A program made the translations under genes and the position numbers. The notes under the pieces are model-generated. The model made no database searches, was not told the DNA's origin, and saw nothing but the letters and a program-made list of their open reading frames with translations. Of a stretch of DNA of 64,000 nucleotides, positions 25,521 to 35,179 are shown piece after piece. The first letter of the stretch is position 1, and each line of letters opens with the position of its first letter. Source of the stretch: Chelydra serpentina (Eukaryota; Chordata; Testudines; Chelydridae); the NCBI GenBank assembly GCA_037349315.1, contig JBAIAC010000004.1, positions 34,351,001 through 34,415,000 on the forward strand, read 5' to 3'.

Positions 25521-26284
25521 TTTCAAAACAATATGATGAGAGGAATAGGAATGATTAAATAATTAAAGAAATCAAAAAGGAAGAGCTTGGTATGTTAAAG
25601 GCAACGACAAACACAATATCAGGTATGGTCACCTCACAGCAACATTATTACTGCACGTGACATTTACCATAATGAGTCTACATAACTCCTCTGCCTGAGT
25701 GAGAATAACAGATGTAATTTTTGTCCTTCTTGGATTACAGCAATATGATGCAGCTGCTACCTCAGCTGGAGAAAGTCTCATTCTCTTGAAGTAAAAGATA
25801 ATTAAGTTAGGGTGAATGCCAAAAGGAGGATAGCTTTCCAAGTGAAATCTTAAAACGTTATGGACAACTCTGAGTTTTTATATTCCTATTATTAGTTCAA
25901 ATAAATGCAGTTTAAAGCTTTTGTCTTGACAGCATCTCAGAAGTGTACACTACATAGGCACCTGTTTGTAATCTGCACTCTATGGATGAGATCATAATTG
26001 GCCCAAACTAGATATCAGTAGTTTATAATTAGTTTGAACAGATCATTAAGAATACATATTTTGTCAAAGTAACATGTTCAATAAATCTCTGCTAGAAAGG
26101 CTTTGGTTGAAGTAATGCAAATCGAAGAAGAATAAAGAGTTTTCCTTTTTTTAAGGGAAATTTTACATGATACATTTGGCTAGCTCTCACCTCTATGGGA
26201 TTCAGTAACTAAAAAATAAACCTAACCTTTCACTATGTAGCCAAATAAGAAAAGTCACTCAGTTTAAAGGAGAGCTGCCTTATA
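25521..26284. other. No gene recognised
   Basis: AT-rich sequence without identifiable features. Confidence 0.4.
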
Positions 26285-26398
26285 GTGCTGCAACAGATTG
26301 TGGGTTGATTAACCCACGAAAGCTTATGATTGTATTAACCCACGAAAGCTTATGCTGAAATAAATTTGTTAGTCTCTAAGGTGCTACAAGTTTTTCTT
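26285..26398 (+). repeat. Dispersed repeat fragment with direct duplication
   Basis: The words TTAACCCACGAAAGCTTATG occur twice (26309-26353), followed by CTGAAATAAATTTGTTAGTC and TCTAAGGTGCTACAAG. A related fragment with TGTTAGTCTATAAGGTGCC lies at 57509-57585. I recall this as a very common sauropsid interspersed repeat but cannot place it in a class from the sequence alone. Confidence 0.55.
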
Positions 26399-26626
26399 TC
26401 TTATTTTCGTTTTGCAACAGATTGTGTATCCCTGAAGTTTTCTGCTACACTATATCCAGTATGGATTCTATCATTTACCTTTTGCCCATAGCTGGTACAG
26501 CATACCACTTGATGTCATATGTTCATATGAATGGAAAATAAGGCACATATTTCATTTGTTTTTGTATTGCATCCAGGGCGGGATGGACCAGAGGACCTGC
26601 ACAGCACTGGATCCTCTGACCCTATT

Positions 26627-26650
26627 AAAAAAAAAAAAAAAAAAAAAAAA
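26627..26650. repeat. Poly(A) tract
   Basis: A run of 24 A residues follows CCTCTGACCCTATT. It could be the tail of a retroposed sequence, but the upstream 60 bp are not recognisable. Confidence 0.6.
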
Positions 26651-26781
26651 GACTGGTAGTGTTGTTAATGCTAATCAATGTGGTTTTATGGAAAATAGTT
26701 CTTGCCCAACAAATTTGATATCATTTTTATGAGATCACAAGTTTGGTCTATAAAAATAATGGTGCTAACATAATATACTTT

Positions 26782-29622
26782 GGATATGTCTAGACTGCAA
26801 TCACAAGGTGTGACTGCAGCTCAAGTGTGCATACCTGAGCTAGTTATAATGTATTCAGGGGCAAGGCATGGGGAGGCATGGTCACATGCTCTACCCCCGC
26901 CCCCCAATTTGCTGCATGGCTTGTACTGAGCATGCTCAGTAACACTGCTAAGGCTGACTTCCCTCACTCTATGCCCCCCCTCCTCTCCCAATTGGCAGGC
27001 AAGGGTCATCTCTGGTCTAGCTAGATCAAAGCTAGCTTGAGTATCAATAGCAGAATTATCAGAGGCACAGGGTGGCTGTTTGAGTATGTATCCAGAGTAA
27101 GGTTGAACTCGGGAAGCTTGCCCATGCTGCTATGGCTTGTTACAGAAACATTCAAAACATAACATGGTTGTGATGGGGGACTTTACCTACACAGACAGTG
27201 GTTGGAAAAGTAATACAGTAAAACACAGAATTTCCAACAAGGCTTTGGAATGAGTTGGGGGATAACTTTTTGTTTCAGAAAGTGGAGGAAGTAACAAGGG
27301 GAGACAACCATTTTAGATTTGATTCTGGCCAACAGGGAGCAACTGGTTACAAATCTGAAGGTGGAAAGCAATTGGGGGCAAAGTGGTCATGAAATTATAG
27401 ATTTTATGATTCTAAGGAATGAAAGGAGGGCGAGCAGCAGAAAAAGGAAAACGGACTTCCAAAAAGAGGAGTTTACCAAACTCAGAGAACTGGTAGGTAA
27501 GGTCTCATGGGAAGAAAAAAAAAATCTAAGAATAAGGGAGGTTCAGGAAAGCTGGAAGTTTCTCGGGGAGACAATATTAAAAGGTACAAGTGCAAACTAT
27601 CCTAATGTGAATAAAAGATAGGAAGAATAGTAAGAGGCTAATATGGCTCCATCTGGAACTCTTTAATTATATGAAAATCAAAAAGAAATACTACAAAAAA
27701 AGTGAAAATACGGTCAAATTGCTAACAAGTACAGCTAAATAGCAACACAAGCATGAAGGGACAAAATTAGAAAGGCCAAGGCACAAAATAAATTAGACTT
27801 AGCAAGAAACATGAGGGAATAAGAGGAGGTTCTTTAAATTCATTAGGAGCATGAGAAAAATGAAGGAAAGTGTAAGTTCTCTACGTAGTGGGGAAGGAGA
27901 GCCAATGACTGATGACATCAAGAAGGCTGAGGTGATCAATGCCTATTTTTCTTCAGTCTTTGTCAAAAAGGACTCAACATAATTAATATTAACAGCAAGG
28001 GGGAAGGAACATAGAGAAAGAACAGATTAACAAATATTTATATAAATTAGATGTATTCAAGTTGGCAGGGCCTGATCATAATCATCCTAGGTACTTAAGG
28101 AACTAGCTGTAGCAACCTTGGAACTGTTAATTATTTTTGAGAACCCAAGGATGGGAGAGGTCCCAGAGGACCGGAGAAGGGCAAACATAGTATCTATTTT
28201 TTAAAAAGGGCAATAAAAAGGTCCTGTGAAATTATAGGCCACTCAGCCTAACTTTGATACCCATAAAGATACTGGAACAAATCATCAATCAGTTTAAAAA
28301 GTACCCTGAAAATAATAGGGTTACAAGGAATAGCCAACATGGGATTTGTCAAGAACAAATCATGCCAAGCCAACCTAATTTCTTTGTTTGAGAGGGTTAC
28401 TGGCCCAATGTATGGGGGGAAGCAGTAGACATGAAATACCTTGATTTTAATAAGGCTTTTGACACAGTCCCACGTGACAGTCTCATAAGAGAACAAGGGA
28501 AATGTGGTCTAGATGAAGTTACTATATGGTAGGTGCGCAACTGATTCAAAGACAATATTCAAAGTTCATTGTCGAACAGGGTGAGTGTATCTAGTGAGGT
28601 CCTGCAGGGGTCAGCCCTAGGTCTGATACTATTCAATAGTGTCAATGACTTGGATAATGGAGTGGTGAATAAGCTTATACAATGAGGATGACACTAAGTT
28701 GGGCGGGGGTTACAAGCACCTTGGAGAACAGGATTAGCATTCAAAATGACCTTGACAAATTTGAGAATTGGTCAGAAATATACAAAAGGAAATTCAATAA
28801 AGTGTAAAGTACTATATTGGTAAAGGAATGCACAGCTACAAAATGGTGAATAACTGGCTAGGTGGTAGTATTGCTGAAAAGGATATGGGGATTACAGTGG
28901 ACAACAAACTGAGCATGAGTCAACATCATGAAGCTGCAAAAAAGGCTAATATTCTGGCATGAGTTAACAGGAGTGTCAGATGTAAGACATGGGAAGTAAT
29001 TGTCCTGCTATACTCGGCAGTGGTGAGGCCTCAGTTGGAGTACTGCATTCAGTTCTAGACACCACACTTTAGGAAAGATGTGGATGAATTGGAGAAGTTC
29101 CAGAGGACAGCAACAAAAATTATAAATTTCAGAAAACCTGAGCTATGACAAAAGGTTAAAAGAACTGGGTATGTTTAATCTTGAGAAAGAAGACTGTGGG
29201 GGGCCTAATAACAGTCTTCAACTATGTTAAGGGCTGTTATAAAGAGGACAGTAATCAACTCTTCTCCATGTTGACTGAAGGTATGACAAGAAATAATTGG
29301 CTTAACCTGAAGATACTGAGATTTAGGATAGATATTGTGTGTGGGGGGGGGGAATTTTTAACCTATAAGGTGAACTGGTGGAATAGGCTTTCAAGGGAGG
29401 TTGTAGCATCCTCATCATTGGCACTTTTGTAAGAAGGTTACAAAAGGTGTTTTGCCTAGATCCTGCTTCAGCACAGGTGGCTGGACTTCATGACCTTTCA
29501 AGGTCCCTCCTGAACCCCACATTTCTAGGATTCAGTGATTCTATGATCTAGTGAGATCAAAACTAGCTCTGGTACACTTACAAACTCCAACCACATCTCC
29601 TGATTGCAGTGTAGACATACCC
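26782..29622. mobile_element. Inverted-repeat MITE split by a CR1
   Basis: The left end GGATATGTCTAGACTGCAAT (26782) and the right end ending ATTGCAGTGTAGACATACCC (29622) are inverted copies, agreeing at 20 of the first 22 positions. The flanks are TTT and TTA, compatible with a decayed 3-bp duplication as in PIF/Harbinger. Left-arm sequence runs to about 27135 and right-arm sequence resumes at about 29549. Everything between is a CR1. The element has no coding capacity. Confidence 0.65.
27140..29548 (+). mobile_element. CR1 LINE, long but decayed ORF2
   Basis: The copy starts in the endonuclease region (GTGATGGGGGACTTTACC, GATTCTGGCCAACAGGGAGC) and reaches the 3' end (CTAGGATTCAGTGATTCTATGA). 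Recognisable RT pieces include LDFNKAFDTVPRDSLI at about 28438-28490, corresponding to palm motif A, and EDDTKLG near 28684, where the catalytic DD pair is retained. Reading frames are interrupted by many stops and frameshifts, so no functional RT is encoded. It lies within the MITE at 26782-29622 and is therefore younger than that MITE. Confidence 0.85.
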
Positions 29623-30191
29623 TTAAACTTCTATTGGACAGTTGATTTCAAATTAGCACTACACAAAAATCAATGGTCATATTACATGGATTAAAAACAA
29701 AAAATCACAAAAGTAATTGCAGAAGGGGAAACATCATCAAATGGATGCGATTCCAAAGAACTCCTGCAGGGATATATTCTTGGCTCAGTGCTAATCAATA
29801 TCATTATCAATGATGTAGAAGAAAATATAAAATTACTGGAGAAATCTGCAAGTGATACAAAAATTGGTGGAATGGTAAATAATGATGAGGATAGGTCCAC
29901 TATACAGACTGATCTGGCTCACTTGGTTGGTTGTGTTCTACTGAGCTCCTCCAAAGCCAAGGTCATACACCTAGGAACACAGCATATAAGTCACAAATAT
30001 AAAGATGGGAAACTATACGCTGGAATGTAGTGGACACTGAAAAATAACTTTAGGAGCCATAGTAGATGTACAACTGAACATGAGCTGCCAATACATTGCT
30101 GTAGTTAAGGGGTCAAATAGGATCTTTGGATGTAGAAGCAGGCAAATAAGTAGGTGTAGGGAAGGTGGTATTACCTCTGTATATATTAGTG

Positions 30192-30776
30192 CAGTAGTTC
30201 TCAATCTTTCCAATCTACTGGAAAAACTGCTTGCTTACAAAAAAATCACACATAAAAGTACAAAAGTGTCACAGCACACTGACTGAAAAATTGCTTACTT
30301 TCACATTTTTACAATATTATTTTAAAATAAATCAATTGAAATATAAATATTGTACTTACATATCTATGTATAGTATGTACAGAAGTATAAATAAGTCATT
30401 GTCTTTATGAAATTTTATTTTGTACTGACTTTGCTAGTGCTTTTTATGTAGCCTGTTGTAAAACCAGGGAAATATCTAGATAAGTTGATGTACCCCCAGA
30501 AGACTTCTGCATACCCCACAGGGGTACACGTTACCCTGATTGAGAACCAGTGGCGTAGCCAGGTTTAGAGCACAGGGGGAGTGGCGCTATAAAAAGGCGC
30601 TTCCCCGCTCCCCCTGTACTCACCCGGCGGTGCTTTAAAGGGCCCGCGGCTCCCCGCGGCTGCAGGAGCTGCGGGCCATTTAAAGCGCCCCCCTCCAACC
30701 CGGCTCCGGCAGCGGGGCTCGAGCGACGCCGCTCCCCCTGCTCCCCCCCTGGCTACGCTACTGTTGAGAACCACTG
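30192..30776 (+). mobile_element. hAT-type MITE, CAGTGGTTCTCAA family, copy 2
   Basis: Opens CAGTAGTTCTCAATC and closes TTGAGAACCACTG. The 8-bp duplications TATTAGTG (30184-30191) and CATTAGTG (30777-30784) agree at 7 of 8 positions. The body shares blocks with the copies at 17472 and 62391. A second hAT element occupies 30548-30763 near its right end; without it the element would be about 361 bp. Confidence 0.9.
30548..30763. mobile_element. hAT-type MITE, CAGTGGCGTAGCC family
   Basis: A 216-bp GC-rich element with inverted ends CAGTGGCGTAGCCAGG and CCTGGCTACGCTACTG. It is flanked by perfect 8-bp copies TTGAGAAC (30540-30547 and 30764-30771), which come from the terminal inverted repeat of the surrounding hAT MITE. 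The interior (CGCTCCCCCTGTACTC, GGGCCCGCGGCTCCCCGCGG) forms strong secondary structure and has no real ORF. Confidence 0.92.
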
Positions 30777-31339
30777 CATTAGTGAGACCATTACTGGATT
30801 ACTATGTCTGTGTCTACTCATCAAACAGGATGTTGAAAAAAATGGAAAGGGTTCAGAGGAGAGGTGCAAGGAGGAACTGAGACCTGTAAAATATGCCTTA
30901 TAGTGACAGTCTTAAGAAGCTCAAGCTATTTAATTTATCCAAAAGAAGGTTAAGAGGTGACTTTTCTACAGTCTACAAGTACCTACACAAGCAAGAGATG
31001 TGACAGTAGATGTCTCTAATCTAGTACGAAAAGGAATATCTAAATCCAATGGCTAGATGCTAGAGCTAAACAAATTCAGACTAGAAATAAAAAATGCAAA
31101 TTTCTAACGCTGAGGGTAATTAATCACTGGGAAAAAAAATCTACCTAGGGATGAGGTGAATTCTCCATCACTTGAAGCATATAAATCAAGATAGTATGTC
31201 TTTCTAAAAGAGAAGCAATAATGTAAACAAATGTTATGGGCTACATACAAAAGTGCTGGGTGATGGTCTTTGGCCTGGGTTATGGTTTGGGCCACCTAGA
31301 GAATAACAGTCCCTTCTAGCCTTATGTGACTGAGTCTCT

Positions 31340-32488
31340 TGCGTCACTATAGTATTCTCTGTGATGTGGGAAAGACAGAAAGAGATGTAGAGATAACCAC
31401 AGTACACATCTAATATTGGAATGGAAAAGGAAAACCAACTGAGGCAGGGAACCACAGAATGGTTAATAGGGTAAAGAAAATAGTCCTTGAGAGTTTTATG
31501 AAGGAACAGAGTGCCAGCTTGCAACTGCACATCTCTTTATTAAAGGCTTTTTGACCATTAAAAGGGCAATTAACAGTACAATTATTTATGCCAATTACAG
31601 TAAGAAAACTGTACTATATCTTACTTAGATCAGTGTATGTTAAAAAGGAACCTCCTCTCAATTTTGACTGATCTCCAAACACTTATATCTGAATAAAACC
31701 ATTTTTCAGTTCAGTGCAATGGGTGAGGACCAGCACTTCCTCTCCGATATATCCTTCCTTGAGAGAGAAATGTAACAACTTGATAAGCTTTTGAAATGTT
31801 TTACCTTATTCTTGCAAATAATAAATGAAAAGGATGTGCTGTACAAAGTGCAGACATGCCAGTGAATTAACAGTCCCTTCCTTGAAATATTTACGTTTTT
31901 AAAGGCACAACGCAATACAAAATAACACATAGAAAAGAGGAAAGAGTGGGATGTGGTCTTTATATTAGTAATGTTCTCTACAGAACAATCTGGTCTTCAG
32001 AAGGCTGAAAGAGAAGATAGGAGGTTATGGAGGTAGATTCCCAAGTGAAGTCTCAGCCCAAAAAAACTGTGGGTAAAAGTCTCACCTCTGTGCCAGCCCC
32101 TTTACACCATCTAAAAGGGCTGGAACAACACACAGTGGTCCTAAAGGCCCTGTATATCAATGGAAAAGGATTTTGCCATGCAAGTAATGTGAAAACAGAT
32201 ATAAGGTTGCCTCGCAAGGAAACCTCATAAGCCCTGCTGTTGGGGACACGCCGGAGGTAGGGCTGAGGTAGGATAACAGCTTGCAGTGTTGTGGAGATTC
32301 CAGGCAGAGCTGTAAACCATAGGGAAGTCTAGGAAGGCCATCATAACATGTGCAAACCCCCAGAGCTGTGTGAGCTATGCCAGGCATCCTTCCAGCCCCT
32401 GGAATGGCCTATAATTGGGAGGGCCCAATGGTGGTTTAAAGCTAATTTACACACACAGACACACACACACACACCCCCTGCAGGGCTC
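31340..32488. other. No gene recognised
   Basis: AT-rich to mixed sequence. A dinucleotide (AC)n tract lies at about 32450-32474, directly beside the Harbinger insertion. The open frame at 32027-32230 has no domain. Confidence 0.45.
32452..32474. repeat. (CA)n microsatellite
   Basis: Alternating AC units with one interruption (CACAGACACACACACA), about 15 bp upstream of the Harbinger left end. Confidence 0.8.
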
Positions 32489-32491
32489 TAA

Positions 32492-32522
32492 GGGTACGTC
32501 TACACTACAGAACTAGGTCGAA
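32492..32522 (+). repeat. Harbinger left terminal inverted repeat
   Basis: Starts GGGTACGTCTACACTAC and ends TAGGTCGAA. It pairs with 37518-37548 at 21 of 31 positions, with the longest uninterrupted block GTCTACACTAC. The preceding TAA is the target duplication. Confidence 0.9.
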
Positions 32523-32955
32523 ATTATAGAAGTCGATATATTAAAACCCGAATTAATGGAATCGATTGTGTGTGTCCCCACTAAAGAGCGGTAAGACCAT
32601 GAGGTCGATTGTCTGTGTCCACAGTTGCGAGATTAGAATCGACCTTCGAAGCATTGCATTGCGGGTAGCTATCCCACAGTTCCCGCAGTCTCCGCCGCCC
32701 ATTGGAATTCTGGGTTGCGATCCCAAAGCCTGATGGGGCAGAAAAAAATGTCGCTGGTGGTTCTGGGTACATGTCATCAGGCCATCAAACGTCCCTCCCT
32801 CCCTCCTTGAAAGCAATCTTTTTCGCGCCTTGTCTGCGTGCTTTCCATGTTTGCTACAGAAGGCTACAGAAGGCTGCTCAGCTCACAATTACCGTACATC
32901 TCCAGCGTGCGCCTTCACATTAGGTCTACTGGAGATTCAGTCACGGTATAATACG

Positions 32956-33031
32956 GGCAGAGGGATAGCTCAGCGTTCTGAGCGTTGGCCCGCTAAACCC
33001 GGGGTTGCGAGTTCAATCCTTGAGGGGGCCA
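32956..33031 (+). repeat. tRNA-like pol III unit 1 inside Harbinger
   Basis: Contains an A-box-like GGATAGCTCAGCGTTCTGAG and a B-box-like GGTTGCGAGTTCAATCC (33003-33019), spaced as in a tRNA, with a CCGCTAA loop-like stretch between them. The anticodon stem does not pair properly and the acceptor ends do not close, so it is a tRNA-derived SINE head rather than a tRNA gene. A second copy lies 323 bp downstream. Confidence 0.75.
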
Positions 33032-33070
33032 TTCCGCCTGAGGCTGGTAGTCGCGGGACTGCACAGCATA

Positions 33071-33460
33071 AGCTCCTTGCCTTCTAGCTGCAGATCGTGC
33101 ACTATGCCATAAATGGTTGTGGTCGCGGGACCATACAGGAGAAGCTCCTTGCCTTCTAGCTGCAGATCGTACAATATGCTCGACATTACAGTGCTCCTGG
33201 CCGGCGGCCTTTGGTGTGGCTGGCCGGGGGCGCTTTTTTACGTTTTCTTTAAGGGAGATTCAGCACTGCCTGGAACACGGGCAGAGGGATAGCTCAGCGG
33301 TATGAGCGTTGACCCGCTAAACCCGGGGTTGCGAGTTCAATCCTTGAGGGGGTCAGTAGAGCTTATTGTACCATCTGCAGCTGGAAGGAAAGGAGCCTAA
33401 CCCCTGCTCACGGCATATTGTACTATCTGCAGCTAGAAGGAAATGAGCCTAACCCTTGCT
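33071..33460. repeat. Subterminal direct and inverted repeats in Harbinger 5' region
   Basis: The word AGCTCCTTGCCTTCTAGCTG followed by CAGATCGT occurs at 33071 and 33143 (72-bp period). The inverse, CTGCAGCTGGAAGG/CTGCAGCTAGAAGG, occurs at 33375 and 33427 (52-bp period). In addition the CCCTCCCTCC...GAAAGCA...TCGCGCCTT block near 32795 recurs near 33464, showing a larger duplication of the 5' region. Such subterminal repeats may be binding sites for the transposase or the Myb-like protein; that role is inferred. Confidence 0.6.
33279..33354 (+). repeat. tRNA-like pol III unit 2 inside Harbinger
   Basis: Nearly the same as unit 1: GGGATAGCTCAGCGGTATGAGC, then TTGACCCGCTAAACC and GGTTGCGAGTTCAATCC, ending TTGAGGGGGTC. 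Its A box is closer to the tRNA consensus than that of unit 1. It sits about 260 bp upstream of the probable transposase start codon, in the same orientation, so it could act as a promoter or simply be a passenger. Confidence 0.75.
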
Positions 33461-33611
33461 CCCCCCTCCCTCCGTGAAAGCACCTGAGGGGGGAGCGAAA
33501 AATCCTTTCGCGCCTTTTTTCGTGCGGGCGCCATATTGCTGCCACCATTGTTATCCACCCGCCGCTTCTGCTCCCACTCTGCTGTCCTGCAAACAGCGTA
33601 CCGGGGGAAGC

Positions 33612-34901
33612 ATGGAGCACGATCAGATCACCGCAACTGTTATGGCCGTTATGAACACCACGCGCATTGTCCAGGAGTATATGGAGACCGAGAACCGGGA
33701 GCTGCTAGAGCAACAGGAGGCGAGGACGAGACAGCATCAGCCTGAGGAGAGTGATGAGGACATCGAGACAGACCTCAAAAGGCCCCCCCGCAAGGTGGAC
33801 ATCATGGTGGTAATGGGGCTCGTTGATACAGTGGAACGCCGATTCTGGGCCCGGGAAACAAGCACAGACTGGTGGGACCACATAGTGCTGCAGGTCTGGG
33901 ATGATTCCCAGTGGCTGCGAAACTTTCGCATGCGTAAGGGCACTTTCATGGAACTTTGTGAGTTGCTTTCCCCTGCCCTGAAGCGCCAGAACACCAAGAT
34001 GAGAGCAGCCCTCACAGTAGAGAAGCGACTGGCGATAGCCCTGTGGAAGCTTGCAACGCCAGACAGCTACCGGTCAGTCGCGAATCAATTCGGAGTGGGA
34101 AAATCTACAGTGGGGGCTGTTGTCATGCAAGTAGCCAGGGCGATCACCAAGCTGCTTGTACCAAGGGTTGTGAGTCTGGGAAATGTGCAGCTCATACTGG
34201 ATGGCTTTGCAGCAATGGGCTTCCCGAACTGTGGAGGGGCGATAGACGGAACCCATATCCCTATCTTGGCACCGGACCACCAAGCCAGCGAGTACATAAA
34301 CCGAAAGGGTTACTTTTCAATAGTGCTGCAAGCACTGGTGGATCACAAGGGGCGTTTCACCAACATCAACGTGGGATGGCCGGGAAAGGTACATGACGCT
34401 CGCATCTTCAGGAACTCTGGTCTGTTTCAGCTGCTGCAAAAAGGGACTTTCTTCCCAGACCAGAAAATAACCGTTGGGGATGTTGAGATGCCCATAGTTA
34501 TCCTTGGGGACCCAGCCTACCCCTTAATGCCATGGCTCATGAAGCCATACACAGGTAGCCTGGACAGTAGTCAGGACCATTTCAACTATAGGCTGAGCAA
34601 GTGCAGAATGGTGGTGGAGTGTGCATTTGGCCGTTTAAAAGCTCGCTGGAGAAGTTTATTAACTAGGTTAGATCTCAGCGAAAACAAAATTCCCATTATT
34701 ATTACTGCTTGCTGTGCGCTCCACAATATCTGTGAGAGTAAGGGGGAGACGTTTATGACAGGGTGGGAGGTGGAGGCAAATCGCCTGGCCGCTGGTTATG
34801 CGCAGCCAGACACCAGGGCTATTACAAGAGTACAGCAGGGTGCGTTGCGCATCAGGGAAGCTTTGAAAACAAGTTTCATGAATGGCCAGGATGCTGTGTG
34901 A
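33612..34901 (+). CDS. Harbinger transposase (DDE_Tnp_4 / HARBI1-like)
   Basis: DDE nuclease that would cut and join the Harbinger ends. The frame is open from 33456, but I take the ATG at 33612 as the start (429 aa), because the first 52 codons (proline and cysteine rich, no conserved motif) look like untranslated leader. Numbered from that start, an acidic N-terminus precedes a helix-turn-helix-like section near residues 135-175 (VEKRLAIALWKLA, SYRSVANQFGVGKSTV). The nuclease domain follows, with GGAIDGTH (Asp212), a conserved HDAR box (Asp262), GDPAYPL (Asp300) and VVECAFGRLKARW (Glu336). By comparison with HARBI1 and IS5-type enzymes, Asp212, Asp300 and Glu336 are the likely metal-binding triad, although Asp262 is also conserved. 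The C-terminal ACCALHNIC motif is typical. No stop or frameshift occurs. A poly(A) signal AATAAA follows at 35009-35014. Length and motif order match intact family members. Confidence 0.93.
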   Translation: MEHDQITATVMAVMNTTRIVQEYMETENRELLEQQEARTRQHQPEESDEDIETDLKRPPRKVDIMVVMGLVDTVERRFWARETSTDWWDHIVLQVWDDSQWLRNFRMRKGTFMELCELLSPALKRQNTKMRAALTVEKRLAIALWKLATPDSYRSVANQFGVGKSTVGAVVMQVARAITKLLVPRVVSLGNVQLILDGFAAMGFPNCGGAIDGTHIPILAPDHQASEYINRKGYFSIVLQALVDHKGRFTNINVGWPGKVHDARIFRNSGLFQLLQKGTFFPDQKITVGDVEMPIVILGDPAYPLMPWLMKPYTGSLDSSQDHFNYRLSKCRMVVECAFGRLKARWRSLLTRLDLSENKIPIIITACCALHNICESKGETFMTGWEVEANRLAAGYAQPDTRAITRVQQGALRIREALKTSFMNGQDAV

Positions 34902-35008
34902 AAGTTCTGTTTTTCCCCAGTAATGAAAAGCCCCGCCCCTTCATTCGCTCTACTTCCCTTTACCCAAACCGCCCTGCCCTCCCCCCCTCGATCACCGCTT
35001 GCAGAGGA

Positions 35009-35014
35009 AATAAA
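35009..35014 (+). terminator. Poly(A) signal of the transposase gene
   Basis: AATAAA lies about 105 bp beyond the transposase stop codon and is followed by TTCTTGTTT, a GT/T-rich downstream element. Confidence 0.7.
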
Positions 35015-35042
35015 GTAATTCTTGTTTAAAAATCATGCATTC

Positions 35043-35048
35043 TTTATT
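35043..35048 (-). terminator. Poly(A) signal of the Myb-like gene
   Basis: TTTATT on the + strand gives AATAAA on the - strand, about 130 bp beyond the Myb-like stop codon. It lies roughly 30 bp from the opposing transposase signal, so the two convergent transcripts should nearly meet or overlap by a few bases. Confidence 0.7.
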
Positions 35049-35179
35049 AATTTGTAAAACACAGAGGGGGGACTATGGTGGTAACTGACACAGTCTCCCG
35101 GGATAGGTGGTGGAGGAAGGGAAGCACCAGGATGGGTGGTGGAGGAGGGGATGAGGGAAGGACAAGGACACACAGCACT

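Larger units (their letters stand above)
29685..31335 (+). mobile_element. CR1 LINE relic split by a hAT element
   Basis: The first part (29690-30183) holds a decayed RT segment. One frame reads NDVEENIKLLEKSASDTKIG at 29809-29868, where the expected FADD box has degenerated to SASD. The second part resumes after the insertion at about 30785 (GAGACCATTACTGGATTAC) and runs through GAAAGGGTTCAGAGGAGAG to a CR1-like tail near 31240-31335 (CAGTCCCTTCTAGCCTTATG). The join across the hAT insertion is collinear with CR1 organisation. Confidence 0.75.

Noticed and set aside
32956..33354. Two functional tRNA genes
   Set aside because: A and B boxes are present but the anticodon stem and acceptor stem do not pair, so no cloverleaf can form.
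33456..33611. N-terminal extension of the transposase (52 codons)
   Set aside because: Open in frame but lacks conserved motifs and contains the CCCTCCCTCC block that is also found as non-coding sequence near 32795; the ATG at 33612 is preferred.
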